DNA from: Nitzschia sp. pyKryTriq1
Taxonomy: Eukaryota; Bacillariophyta; Bacillariophyceae; Bacillariales; Bacillariaceae
Reading direction: 5' to 3'
Assembly (NCBI GenBank): GCA_956465555.1
Contig: OY101119.1
Location: forward strand, 930,001-994,000
Length of the DNA stretch: 64,000 bases
Shown: in pieces, positions 22,236 through 31,300 of the stretch
How positions within the stretch are numbered: position 1 is the first letter of the stretch
How the letters are laid out: every line of letters starts with the position of its first letter
Program-made: the position numbers and the translations under genes
The notes under the pieces: generated by a model
Told to the model about the DNA's origin: nothing
The model's database searches: none
Seen by the model: the letters and a program-made list of their open reading frames with translations, nothing else

Positions 22236-23156
22236 CTAGGACGCATCTAGTACCAACTTCTCTTTAGGCGTCGGTGGGGGGTCATTAGTGAAGTATGGAT
22301 GGCTCAGCGATTGGTCTGCTGTGAATCGCATGTTGGGATCTAGGGCCAGTATGGAACGTAGTAGACTGATCGCATCCTTGGGCGCCGCCGTGAAAATTTC
22401 ATCAAAGGGAATCGCTGGAACATCGTCCCACAACAGCCCTCTCGAACAGAGTGGGAGGGCTTTGTGATCGGGCCAATTGGTTTCATTGGGTGTGCCAAAA
22501 ACAGTAAAGATCGTATCCAGCTGTGAAATATCAGAATTCTTTCCTTGCAGAAAGGGCCGCCGCAACAGCAGTTCCGCAAAGATGCACCCCACACTCCACA
22601 TGTCAGCCGCTGACGAATATTCGTATGCCCCAAGTAGCAACTCAGGTGGTTTGTACCAGAGTGTAATTGCTTGCGGCGACAACCGTTGCTTGGGTGTCCC
22701 GTAACACCTGGCCAGCCCAAAATCGGCCAGTTTCATCGTCCCGTCCGACATGAAAAGCATATTGTCCGGCTTGAGATCACGATGCAGGATCCATCGATCA
22801 TGACAGGCAGCAATCGCGCATAAAAGAGTTGATAGGTGTTGTTTGATATCCGCCAGCGATATCGGGATGCTCTTGTTCCCTAGAATCTTTTCCAGATCAG
22901 TGTGAGCACACTCGTACACCAAACAAACAGCCATGTCCGGTGTGGAGAATACATCGACCAGCTCAATGATGTTCTCATGTTTGAATTCTCGTAGCAACTT
23001 AATTTCTCGCACCGCCGTAAAGTTGACTCCTTCGTTGGGGTTCTCGCTCTTGATTTTCTTGACAGCCACGATACGACCGGTCCCTTTTTGTTCGGCCATG
23101 TGGACGACTCCCCATGTTCCCTGCCCGAGGGGCTTGATGACCTTGTAGTTATCCAT
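22236..23156 (-). CDS. CDK7: CDK7-like cyclin-dependent kinase
   Basis: 306 residues, no intron, a full kinase domain with little else. The glycine loop is GQGTWGVV, the ATP lysine is in VAVKKI, and the cyclin-binding helix is NFTAVREIKLL. That helix resembles the N(R/F)TALREIKLL of CDK7, not the PSTAIRE of CDK1/2. The catalytic loop HRDLKPDN and ADFGLAR are intact. The T-loop reads LSPQAITLWYKPPELLLG, where animal CDK7 has YTHQVVTRWYRAPELL. The phospho-threonine position is thus Ser, and R-W-Y-R-A-P-E is changed to L-W-Y-K-P-P-E. CDK7 with cyclin H and MAT1 phosphorylates the RNA polymerase II tail in TFIIH and activates cell-cycle CDKs. The altered loop makes a divergent paralogue possible. 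Confidence 0.82.
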   Translation of the reverse strand: MDNYKVIKPLGQGTWGVVHMAEQKGTGRIVAVKKIKSENPNEGVNFTAVREIKLLREFKHENIIELVDVFSTPDMAVCLVYECAHTDLEKILGNKSIPISLADIKQHLSTLLCAIAACHDRWILHRDLKPDNMLFMSDGTMKLADFGLARCYGTPKQRLSPQAITLWYKPPELLLGAYEYSSAADMWSVGCIFAELLLRRPFLQGKNSDISQLDTIFTVFGTPNETNWPDHKALPLCSRGLLWDDVPAIPFDEIFTAAPKDAISLLRSILALDPNMRFTADQSLSHPYFTNDPPPTPKEKLVLDAS

Positions 23157-23547
23157 GGTGGAGCCAATAAGTTTCTATCCCGTGATTGACAACAAAGTAT
23201 GTGTTTCCAAACAGTTCGATTCGAATGATACCGTCCATAGTGGCGGGTATAGTGGGGTGTGGGGTGGCCAGAGTTGGAATTTGGAATGCGAAAATAAGTG
23301 CGCGGGCGCTACCTGTTTTGCGGTCGAAGCAGTCGATAGGACCTGTTTTGCTTGCTGGCTTTTACCGGTATGGTACGGTACCTGGTACAGTGTGGCCAGG
23401 ACGATTATCATCCCATCGACAACTCTTCAGGCTATCTTCGACCAAAAAGGACTCAAATCTTTGCAGCTGACAAAGATTAGACACTCTAAATCATGGTCTC
23501 CAGCTAGACTAGTTGCAGAAACAACATACAACTCTCTATAGTAGGCT
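23157..23547. promoter_or_regulatory. Promoter region of the CDK7-like gene
   Basis: This 391 bp lies upstream of the minus-strand kinase and downstream of another minus-strand gene. It holds a small ACCGGTATGGTACGGTACC tract at 23363-23382. No gene. Confidence 0.45.
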
Positions 23548-24969
23548 CTACTCAACAAGCTTCTGTCCCCATGCTGTGTAGGCAACTAGATCAAAGTTGG
23601 GTTCCAAATGATCACCTCGTTGCAGCCCTTTGACGCCTCCGACTTGCCCCTTGGCGCGCCACTCCGCTACTTGTTTCCCTACAAACACGAATATTCGAAG
23701 TGCGATAGCAGTCGCCACATCTTTGGGATTTTCGCCGAGCTGTGGAAGGGTAATTTCGGTACTATCCAAAAGACGAACTCGTTCAGGGAAGGGGCTGTTT
23801 TGAAAGAGTTCCTTCAGGGCCGTGTTACAGGAATGATCCGATGACCGCGCAAGGGAAGGGTTTAAGCAGTTCGTGGGTTTGGTCGGAGATTCCATGACCG
23901 TAAACATCCAAATAGGAAAGGTGTCGTCTGGAAACGCTTTCAGTAAATGCGTTATGAAAATGGAGACTTGCTCAATGTACTCCGTTTGTGTCGTCGGAGT
24001 TTTTACTTCATCCATCGATATCAAAATATGTTTGCACTTCCGAAATCTTTCCTTTGTTTCTTTTTCCCAGTTCTCGTCGGGGCTATTAAAACTTTTGCTA
24101 TCGTAGAGGTGGAATTTGAATGGACGCTGATGGCCATCCACCAAAGGTCTCAAGTGACGAAAGGAGGCGTGCAATAGGGCCGCCGACTCGCTCCCGATCC
24201 AACACACTAGCTCGTAGTTACCGAGGTCGCTGAATTGATAGAATTTGGACTCTCGAAATGTAGCACTATCCACTGCCACAAACGATTCACTCGTCTTGAA
24301 CAGCTTTGCTGATGTGGCGGGGATTTGTGGGTTGTGTAAGAGGTAGGGCTGTGATATAGCCTTGGCTTGAGTAAACTTTTTGGACGAGATCCACGCCGAC
24401 GACGGAAATAGCCCCTGCTTGCTGCTGTCAACCATGGAGGTAGCTGTGGCTATCACATTCGTAAGAACCTTTCTTGTCTGAAGTGAGCTACTACCGTCGC
24501 AGCCATACCAATAGGCTACCAGGCTAAAATTCCCCTCCACAGGCAGTGTGAAGGACCCGTCCCAAGTGGTTGTGGTCCCTTCATGTAACACCACAGGAGC
24601 CAACGCATCCCCTTCAACGCGTATCCACAGTCCAGGCATTTCGCAATATTTCTGAAGAATCAACGTAGCCCTGTGAGGACCCAACGACACTGTTGTCGCA
24701 TCTGCCCCTCCTTCGTCGAATTTCACAACAACATTGACGCCCGATTCAATTTCAAACACTGTACCAGGCACCTTCAAAGAAGTGGAATCGGTAGAAGTGT
24801 CTCCCACTTGCCGTCCAAACACAAAGACGGCGGTCATTGCTGCCACGGCAATGAAGATCCCTGGTAGAGCCCGACGCGGGTCACGCGACTTTTTGGCCCC
24901 ATCATCGTTGCCACCAATAGGTTGTCCATCAATTGTAGCCCGAGCACGTCGTTTCATCAATGGCATCAT
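23548..24969 (-). CDS. Type II membrane protein of unknown function
   Basis: 473 residues from ATG at 24969 (a second ATG follows directly). A basic cytosolic start (MKRRARA, KKSRDPRRALPG) is followed by one membrane segment, IFIAVAAMTAVFVFG (residues 38-52). The rest is probably lumenal, with cysteines, tryptophans and mixed strands. The first lumenal part reads like a beta-sandwich (GTVFEIESGVNVVVKFDEGG, ATLILQKYCEMPGLWIRVEG). The second, with an FHLYDSKSF segment, HILISMDEV, a WMFTVMESP strand and VRLLDSTEITLP, could be an alpha/beta hydrolase- or glycosyltransferase-like fold. I recognise no catalytic motif. The topology matches Golgi enzymes, but that is only inference. Confidence 0.75.
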   Translation of the reverse strand: MMPLMKRRARATIDGQPIGGNDDGAKKSRDPRRALPGIFIAVAAMTAVFVFGRQVGDTSTDSTSLKVPGTVFEIESGVNVVVKFDEGGADATTVSLGPHRATLILQKYCEMPGLWIRVEGDALAPVVLHEGTTTTWDGSFTLPVEGNFSLVAYWYGCDGSSSLQTRKVLTNVIATATSMVDSSKQGLFPSSAWISSKKFTQAKAISQPYLLHNPQIPATSAKLFKTSESFVAVDSATFRESKFYQFSDLGNYELVCWIGSESAALLHASFRHLRPLVDGHQRPFKFHLYDSKSFNSPDENWEKETKERFRKCKHILISMDEVKTPTTQTEYIEQVSIFITHLLKAFPDDTFPIWMFTVMESPTKPTNCLNPSLARSSDHSCNTALKELFQNSPFPERVRLLDSTEITLPQLGENPKDVATAIALRIFVFVGKQVAEWRAKGQVGGVKGLQRGDHLEPNFDLVAYTAWGQKLVE

Positions 24970-25587
24970 TCATTGCACTCAATGATCAAAGATGAGAGGT
25001 CTACTACATGCGTCTCACGTTCATCTCATCAAGTGTGCTACGAGAACCGCCATGGTCAGATTGAAGATGATCTCGGTCATCAACAACTGCGCAACGATCG
25101 TGTGTCGTGTGTCGTGTGATTATTACAGTATCTCGATCTATTTGACTACTCCGACTGACACCATGCTTGCGCTATGTTTTGATCAATCATCGTCGTGTAC
25201 AAATAACAAGGTAATGAGCCTAGTTACAGGGCTAGTATTTGTGGTTGCGAACGATGTTACAATTTTATTGTGAGATGTTGGAATGATCCACTTTTCATTC
25301 GAGATGCTTGAGGATGAAGTTGCAATTTCATCCTAGCTTATCTTCAACATCCATTACTTCAAAATCCCTAGAGCGTCCGTAGTTCTAGTACTTCGAGTCC
25401 GATATCTTTCAATCACTTACGTCAGTACTTTGACGGTCTCAACGGACGGTCTGTCCTTTCATCGGTGAATGGGTTTCGAATCGGATTATTCTTACATCGT
25501 CGACACTAAAATACAGTATGGGTACTCCTAGCGGAGTAGAATAGATTGCAGTTGATGAAATGAAGTAGACTCATTACAATTAACAGA
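24970..25587. other. Intergenic spacer
   Basis: No gene supported. It is the upstream region of the minus-strand gene ending at 24969 and the 3' flank of DBP9. No repeats of note. Confidence 0.55.
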
Positions 25588-27603
25588 CTATATTCCCAAG
25601 GGCTGTTTGACCTTCTTCTCCGATTTGCGCTTCTTTGAGCTGAATTTTCCTTTTCGATGCTTTTCCTTCCATGCAGTTCTTCCTGCTGTACTCTTTCCAG
25701 TTCCATCCTTGGTATTGGTGAAGATCTTCTTCTCACTCTCGTCCACTTTCTGCTTCTTGGACCCCTTTTCTTCATCGCCTTGCGAGAAATCGGGCATGTC
25801 CTCGTCATCTTCGTCGTCACCACCACCAAGGCCATCCAAGTTGACGTCGCCGTCGTTGAAAGACTGCAGTGGATCGTTGTCCGATCTTCGCTGGCCATCG
25901 TTGCCTTTCTTGTTCTTTTTTCTCTTTCTCTTTCGATTGAGATCCGCTACTTGCATACCACGAGGCAGTAGATACTTGGGAACATGCTTGAGATGGTCCT
26001 GAACCTTGGATACGTGAGTCGCAACACGATCATGACGCAAGAGCTGCAAGTCGGCAGGATTCTCTTCAAAGTGGCTCTGGAGTCGATCAGAATTGAGAAT
26101 CTCGGCTCGAAGCTCGGCAGCCCTTGTCTCTTTAACCGCGGTTCGAGTCACTGACCTGGAAACATCTTCCACACGGTAGCGGAACCCTTCTATTTCATGA
26201 AGGTCAAAGTCGAGAGGGCTAGGCTGTGACTGCTCCGTGGGATGGACACCCACTTCTCCAGCAGCAACCGCTTGAAAGGTCTCTGTAACAGCTCCAGACA
26301 AAGAAATCTTGGGTTGATCCTCCTGCACGGCCACAAGAACTTCTTGCTGCTCAGCGGACTCGGTCTCGACCAAACTCAATGCGACCCCTTTCGCTCCACC
26401 ACGTGCAGTACGACCAACGCGGTGCGCATAAGATCGGGGAGACGGTGGAAAATCCACATTCAATACAAAAGAGACGTGACGAAAGTCCAGTCCTCTTGAT
26501 ACTCCATACTCAGCGTCCTTTTTCTTGCCCCGCTTTTGTTTCGCGTCTTCGTGATCTTCTTCGCCCTCGTCCTCATCATCTGTATCCACGGCGTCTGTGC
26601 TTTCGTCGGTGGCAATCAAATAATCAAAGTTGCCAACATTGAATTGCTCAATGATATTCAACCGGCTTCGAAACGGAAGCTCCGCATTGAGCACAGAAGA
26701 GCGAATGTGAAACTGCTCCAAAAACAACTTGAGCCTGTAGCCACCATCTGTCGAATTGACGAAGAAAATTCCTTTCCCCTTGAGCAATCCAAGCTTTAAA
26801 AAGACATAAATAACTAAATTCTTGTCCTTCTTTGGCGTTTGCAAATAAAATTGCGTCAACTGCCCGGCAGAGCGATCGGTTTCCTCTTGTTCCAACTTGA
26901 GGACCACGGGAGAATGCAACACAATTTTTTTCAATGAGTTCAACTCGGGGCTAAGAGTGGCTGACATGAGAAATCCCTGACAAATTTTGGGCATGGACTT
27001 CATAATTTCCGAAATGTCGTGGGCGTATCCGAAGGATAGTACCAAATCCGCCTCATCCACCACTAGCGTTTCGAGAGAGGATTTTAGGTCAACATCTCCC
27101 GCCCGGATATGGCCCAACAACCCGGCAGGAGTAGCCACAATCACATCGGGTCGATCCCGAAGCATGGCTTTTTGACGCGCCAAATCCTGTTGCGCCTTTT
27201 CGCCACGACCACTAAGGGCTGCACTGAGAACAGCTACTGAGACGATTTCGTCGCAATAGTAGACCAGGGACTGCAGCGTTTTGAATACTTGAGAACACAA
27301 TTCTCGAGTCGGCACCAGGACGACTGCTCTCACTGCGTGCTCATCGTTTTCGGCAGCAGAAATCGTCTTGGACTGAATGATTTTCTGAAGCAAAGGAAGA
27401 CAATAAGCCAAGGTCTTCCCACTGCCTGTCTTGGCTCGAACCAGTAAGTCACGACCCGAGTTGATGGCCAGTGGCAGGCATTTCGATTGCACCAAGGTCG
27501 GTCTAACGTGACCCAGACGCTGGACTGCTTTTCGTAGCCGAATGTCGAGCCCCACAGACTCTGTGAGGGAAGAAAAGGTTTCTTCTGGGTCTAGCAACGA
27601 CAT
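25588..27603 (-). CDS. DBP9: DEAD-box RNA helicase DBP9/DDX56
   Basis: 671 residues, no intron. Motifs in order: F8 and Q39 of the Q motif (TLVQSKCLPLAI), Walker A AKTGSGKT (57-64), PTREL (98-102), TPAGLL (158-163), DEAD (183-186), SAT (214-216), then HRVGRTAR (394-401) in the second RecA domain. The stretch LFLEQFHIRSSVLNAELPFR is nearly diagnostic for the Dbp9/DDX56 group. An acidic insertion (TDDEDEGEEDHEDAKQ) splits the second RecA domain at the place where this family commonly carries one. The C-terminal 150 residues are lysine-rich and end in KKRKSEKKVKQPLGI, a likely nucleolar localisation tail. Dbp9 works in early assembly of the large ribosomal subunit. Confidence 0.93.
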   Translation of the reverse strand: MSLLDPEETFSSLTESVGLDIRLRKAVQRLGHVRPTLVQSKCLPLAINSGRDLLVRAKTGSGKTLAYCLPLLQKIIQSKTISAAENDEHAVRAVVLVPTRELCSQVFKTLQSLVYYCDEIVSVAVLSAALSGRGEKAQQDLARQKAMLRDRPDVIVATPAGLLGHIRAGDVDLKSSLETLVVDEADLVLSFGYAHDISEIMKSMPKICQGFLMSATLSPELNSLKKIVLHSPVVLKLEQEETDRSAGQLTQFYLQTPKKDKNLVIYVFLKLGLLKGKGIFFVNSTDGGYRLKLFLEQFHIRSSVLNAELPFRSRLNIIEQFNVGNFDYLIATDESTDAVDTDDEDEGEEDHEDAKQKRGKKKDAEYGVSRGLDFRHVSFVLNVDFPPSPRSYAHRVGRTARGGAKGVALSLVETESAEQQEVLVAVQEDQPKISLSGAVTETFQAVAAGEVGVHPTEQSQPSPLDFDLHEIEGFRYRVEDVSRSVTRTAVKETRAAELRAEILNSDRLQSHFEENPADLQLLRHDRVATHVSKVQDHLKHVPKYLLPRGMQVADLNRKRKRKKNKKGNDGQRRSDNDPLQSFNDGDVNLDGLGGGDDEDDEDMPDFSQGDEEKGSKKQKVDESEKKIFTNTKDGTGKSTAGRTAWKEKHRKGKFSSKKRKSEKKVKQPLGI

Positions 27604-28385
27604 GGTTGTTAGATATTTTAAACCTTGGGTGAGAAGAATAACAGCCTTCGCACGTTGTAGATGTCAATGAGGGTGTTGTTTCACAGAAAAGGAACGGTGG
27701 CAAGAGAAAAATGGGTGGCGGGAGAGGCGACGGAACGGAACTAGAAAAATCGACTCGATCGACCGGTACCTGGTAGCGAGACGAGTTACGAGGTTGTATT
27801 TTGGACGCAACCGGGAGGTACAGTGCCTGCCTGGTACCAGTACCTGGTACTCGTACGAGTACAGTATCATACTTGTATCATACCGGTATGATACGTAAAA
27901 ACGCAGTCCGTACCGGTACCAGGTACCGGTACTGTACCGGTACCGGTATTCTGTCTCTGCCGGTATGTACTTCGTTCGTATGGATACGTACGACGGAAAT
28001 ATGCGCAAGCCACGTGCTCCGTTGCCGCGCTCTGGCCTAGTAGTGGATGTCGTAGGATGCGCTGAACGGAAAATCACATAAGCGGAGTTGCCTCTTTCAG
28101 AGGGTTACATAGATGATTTTTCATGTGCATCCACGCCGGGCCATCGATAGTTTGGTTCCACCGCCGCCGGACCGAGTGCAGCGCAGGCACAACCAAAAGA
28201 TGTGCCAGGATCGAGTAGCGCGCATCGCACTCCATGTGTCGCAAAGGAACGAAACCCAAGCAGTACGATAATCATTCCACAGTTGTTGCTGGCAAACAAC
28301 AAGGGGGTGTGGTTGTTTGCTGCATGGGTTGGAGTGGAGAGCAGAGAGTTCGTGGAGATAGATTGCTTAGGTAGTCCTCTCTACC
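27604..28385. other. Divergent spacer with GTAC island
   Basis: The spacer between the minus-strand helicase and the plus-strand HAT-repeat gene, so it should hold both promoters. The centre is a GTAC-rich island (27763-27969). No gene. Confidence 0.6.
27763..27969. repeat. GTAC/ACCGGT palindromic island in a divergent promoter
   Basis: About 200 bp rich in GGTACC, CCGGTACC, GTACGAGTAC and ACCGGTAT units, including TACCGGTACCAGGTACCGGT at 27911-27930. It sits about midway between two divergent start codons (27603 and 28386). Confidence 0.75.
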
Positions 28386-31300
28386 ATGGACCGCTCCAAT
28401 CTCCATGATGTCGGTAGCGGTCGTACGAGAGGGGAAGGATCTGAAGACCATGATGTTGAGGGGGATGAAGGGAGCTTGCGTGCTACGCGCAGCCCTCGTA
28501 GGACTCCTACGATGAGTGCGGCCGACGCGGCCGACGCGGCGAGGAGCTCGAGACCGAACCAGCCCGGCAATGAGGGTACAAGTAGTAGCAACCCTGGCCC
28601 TGCGATGGCATCACCCTCATCTTTAGATGAAATGGAGCCTTCATGGGACGAGCATAGTGACGGGGAAGGCTCCCGTGGGGGTTCTCCTCGAAGGAACCGA
28701 AGGCAGTCTATGGAGGCAACAACACCAACCTTAATGGACGAGGAGGATTTGATAGATGAAGAAGAGGAGCAGGAGATGATATCGTACGAACGTGAGCGAC
28801 TGATGCGGGCAGGGCGTGGCCTCTTTATGAGGGACGATCCTCACGTGCGAAGGACGCCAGGGGCACAGATGTACCGATCAAACACTGAGCAAGAGAGCGT
28901 GCGTAGAACTCCTGGCGCCAGCCAGATGCACAAATCCGTGGTTCCTGCCAACATATCGCAGGAGCCCGGGATCGGGGATGCGTCGGGGCTTGGCTTTGGA
29001 TTGACTCTTTCTTCTCCTGTGGCGTCGAGTGCCAGAGCAAAACCTCTGAATCTTGCCACTGCCTGGGAATCTTCGCTAGCGTCTTCGGTGGCCGATAAGG
29101 AGGGGTCCTCGCCAGATCAAGCAGATAGACCACCACTGCCGCGGGGAAGCGTCAGTCGAGACCAACGGGGAGCATTTGTATCGCCCTGGAATCTTGCGAA
29201 GGCATCTTCTAGGCAAGAAAGTGGCCACGGAGCTTATTCTCCGAACACGCTGCGGCTGACTGAGGATCTAGGGAACTTGCTGTTGGAAGACGACAACGAG
29301 GCGGATATCTCGGGGAGCTCGGGTCAGGTTATCTTTGGGAGCGATAAATCTGCTCATTCTTTTGGGGGAGAGACGTCAGATGCAAAACAGGAGGGTTCTG
29401 AGAGCTGGACTGCGCCATATGTGATTGGGATGGACGCTCCGACTAGAGTGCCCCGTAGCTCAACAAACAGGGTGAGAAGGGGCAAAACAGAGGGATCGCG
29501 CCGGGCTCGTGGACACGAGAGATCTTCGTCTACGACTGCGTCGCATTCTTTTGGAGATAATAGTCAGGCGAAAACCGGGGGGTTTCTCCAGTATACCCAA
29601 CAACCCAAGGCAGTACGAAGTTTCAATCACGAGCCGTTCGGACAAGGTGGAAACCAAACGCAGTTCAATTTTGGTGGCCCGACACCAACCGCGCCATATG
29701 GAGGAACGGCACACGAAGAGGGGGGCGGAAGTTCTGCTCCTAGACTGCTGAACTTTGGCGGAGCATTCGCACCGCCTTCCAAGAACCAGGGGCTGGGGTT
29801 TCAGCAGGCAGCACCTGTGCCACCCACCTCACAAGAGCCTCCGGGGCCTTTCTTCCAGCCACCGCCCGTGGTTAGTCAACATTCCTTTCCAGTAGATGCT
29901 GGACAATTCGGGCATTCATCTTTTCATAATCCTTTCCAGCAGCCGGGACAGCCACTATTCGGCGTCCCGCAAGCCAAGTTCCATCCTCAGTTCGGCTCTC
30001 AAAACGTCATGTTCGGAGGAACTCATCCTCCTTTGAGCCAAAGCCCAACATTTAACTTTCCTCCTCAAGACATTGGATACCCAATGCATGGTGCAGCCAT
30101 GCATCCTCCTCCACAGGAGTTCATTCCGGTCATGCACCACCAGCGACCTCAGATTCCACAATTCGGTCCGCCACAGCAACAGTGGGCTCCTCCACACATG
30201 GAGATGCAGTACGATGGTATGACGGACCACGGCTGGCACGGAGGACACGGGGGTTGGCCCATGGGGGATTATGGGTATGGAATGCCGAGAACTTCCGATT
30301 CTCCCGCTCTCTCGATGACTCCAACACCCCAGGCATGGACTCCTGAACCTGAACTTTTGTCTGCAGACATGCAGACCAACCCATTTGCTCCTCAGCAGCA
30401 AGGCCACGCGCCATCGCCTGGCCCAGCTGGCAAGGCGCCAAAAAAGGGACAGCGAAGAAGCTCAAAAAATAAGCCGAAAACTCCAATCATCAAGTCTGAA
30501 CCGGTAACGCAGACCGCATCAGGGCAAAAGTCTCCGATGTTGAAGAAAGGAAAGAAGAAGCAGACTAAATCTCTTTCTTCGACTCCTACCGAAGAGATAG
30601 GACAGTCGGCGTCCGAAGACCAGGGTGACGCAAAACGCACCGATCACGAAGAGAGCTCCGAAACAAAAGCTGCTTTCAAAGACTTCACAAAGAAATTGAG
30701 GGCCGAGGAGCGCTCTTCGTTCGAAGATGCCGAATCCTTCGCCTCTAAGGTGTTGTGTGAAGGCGTTCTTCCCGAATCTATTCACTGGAAAGTGTACTTG
30801 GAGCTGGCAGACCTCGCCAAGCGAGCAAATCGATTTGGCGAAGCAAGAACTCTTTACAAGAAAGTTTGTCAATTACAGCCATCCGCCATTCAAGGGTGGC
30901 TCGAGTTCAGCAAACTGGAGGAGGAGTGCGGCAACATGAATTTGTGCGCCAAGATACTTCGCGCTGGAATCGACTACTGTGAATATAATGATGGACTTTT
31001 TGCTCGGGCAATCAAGCACGAGGAGAAAATGGGGAATATATGGCGTGCACGGGAGTTACTGTCACGCCTCAAACATCTAGGCATCGAAAATGTCTGGCGT
31101 ACGGTTCTAGAAGGCGCCTTGTTGGAAGCTCGTACCGGGAACGAGGTGATGGCACGTCGAGTGTTGAAGTATCTAATGCATCATGTTCCTTGGTATGGAC
31201 CTCTCTATCTCGAGGCTTACAAACTTGAAAAGAATCTCGGTCGATCACACGAGGCACTGGAAGTCGTGGAACGAGGTCTAGCTGCAATCCCTCGGTACGG

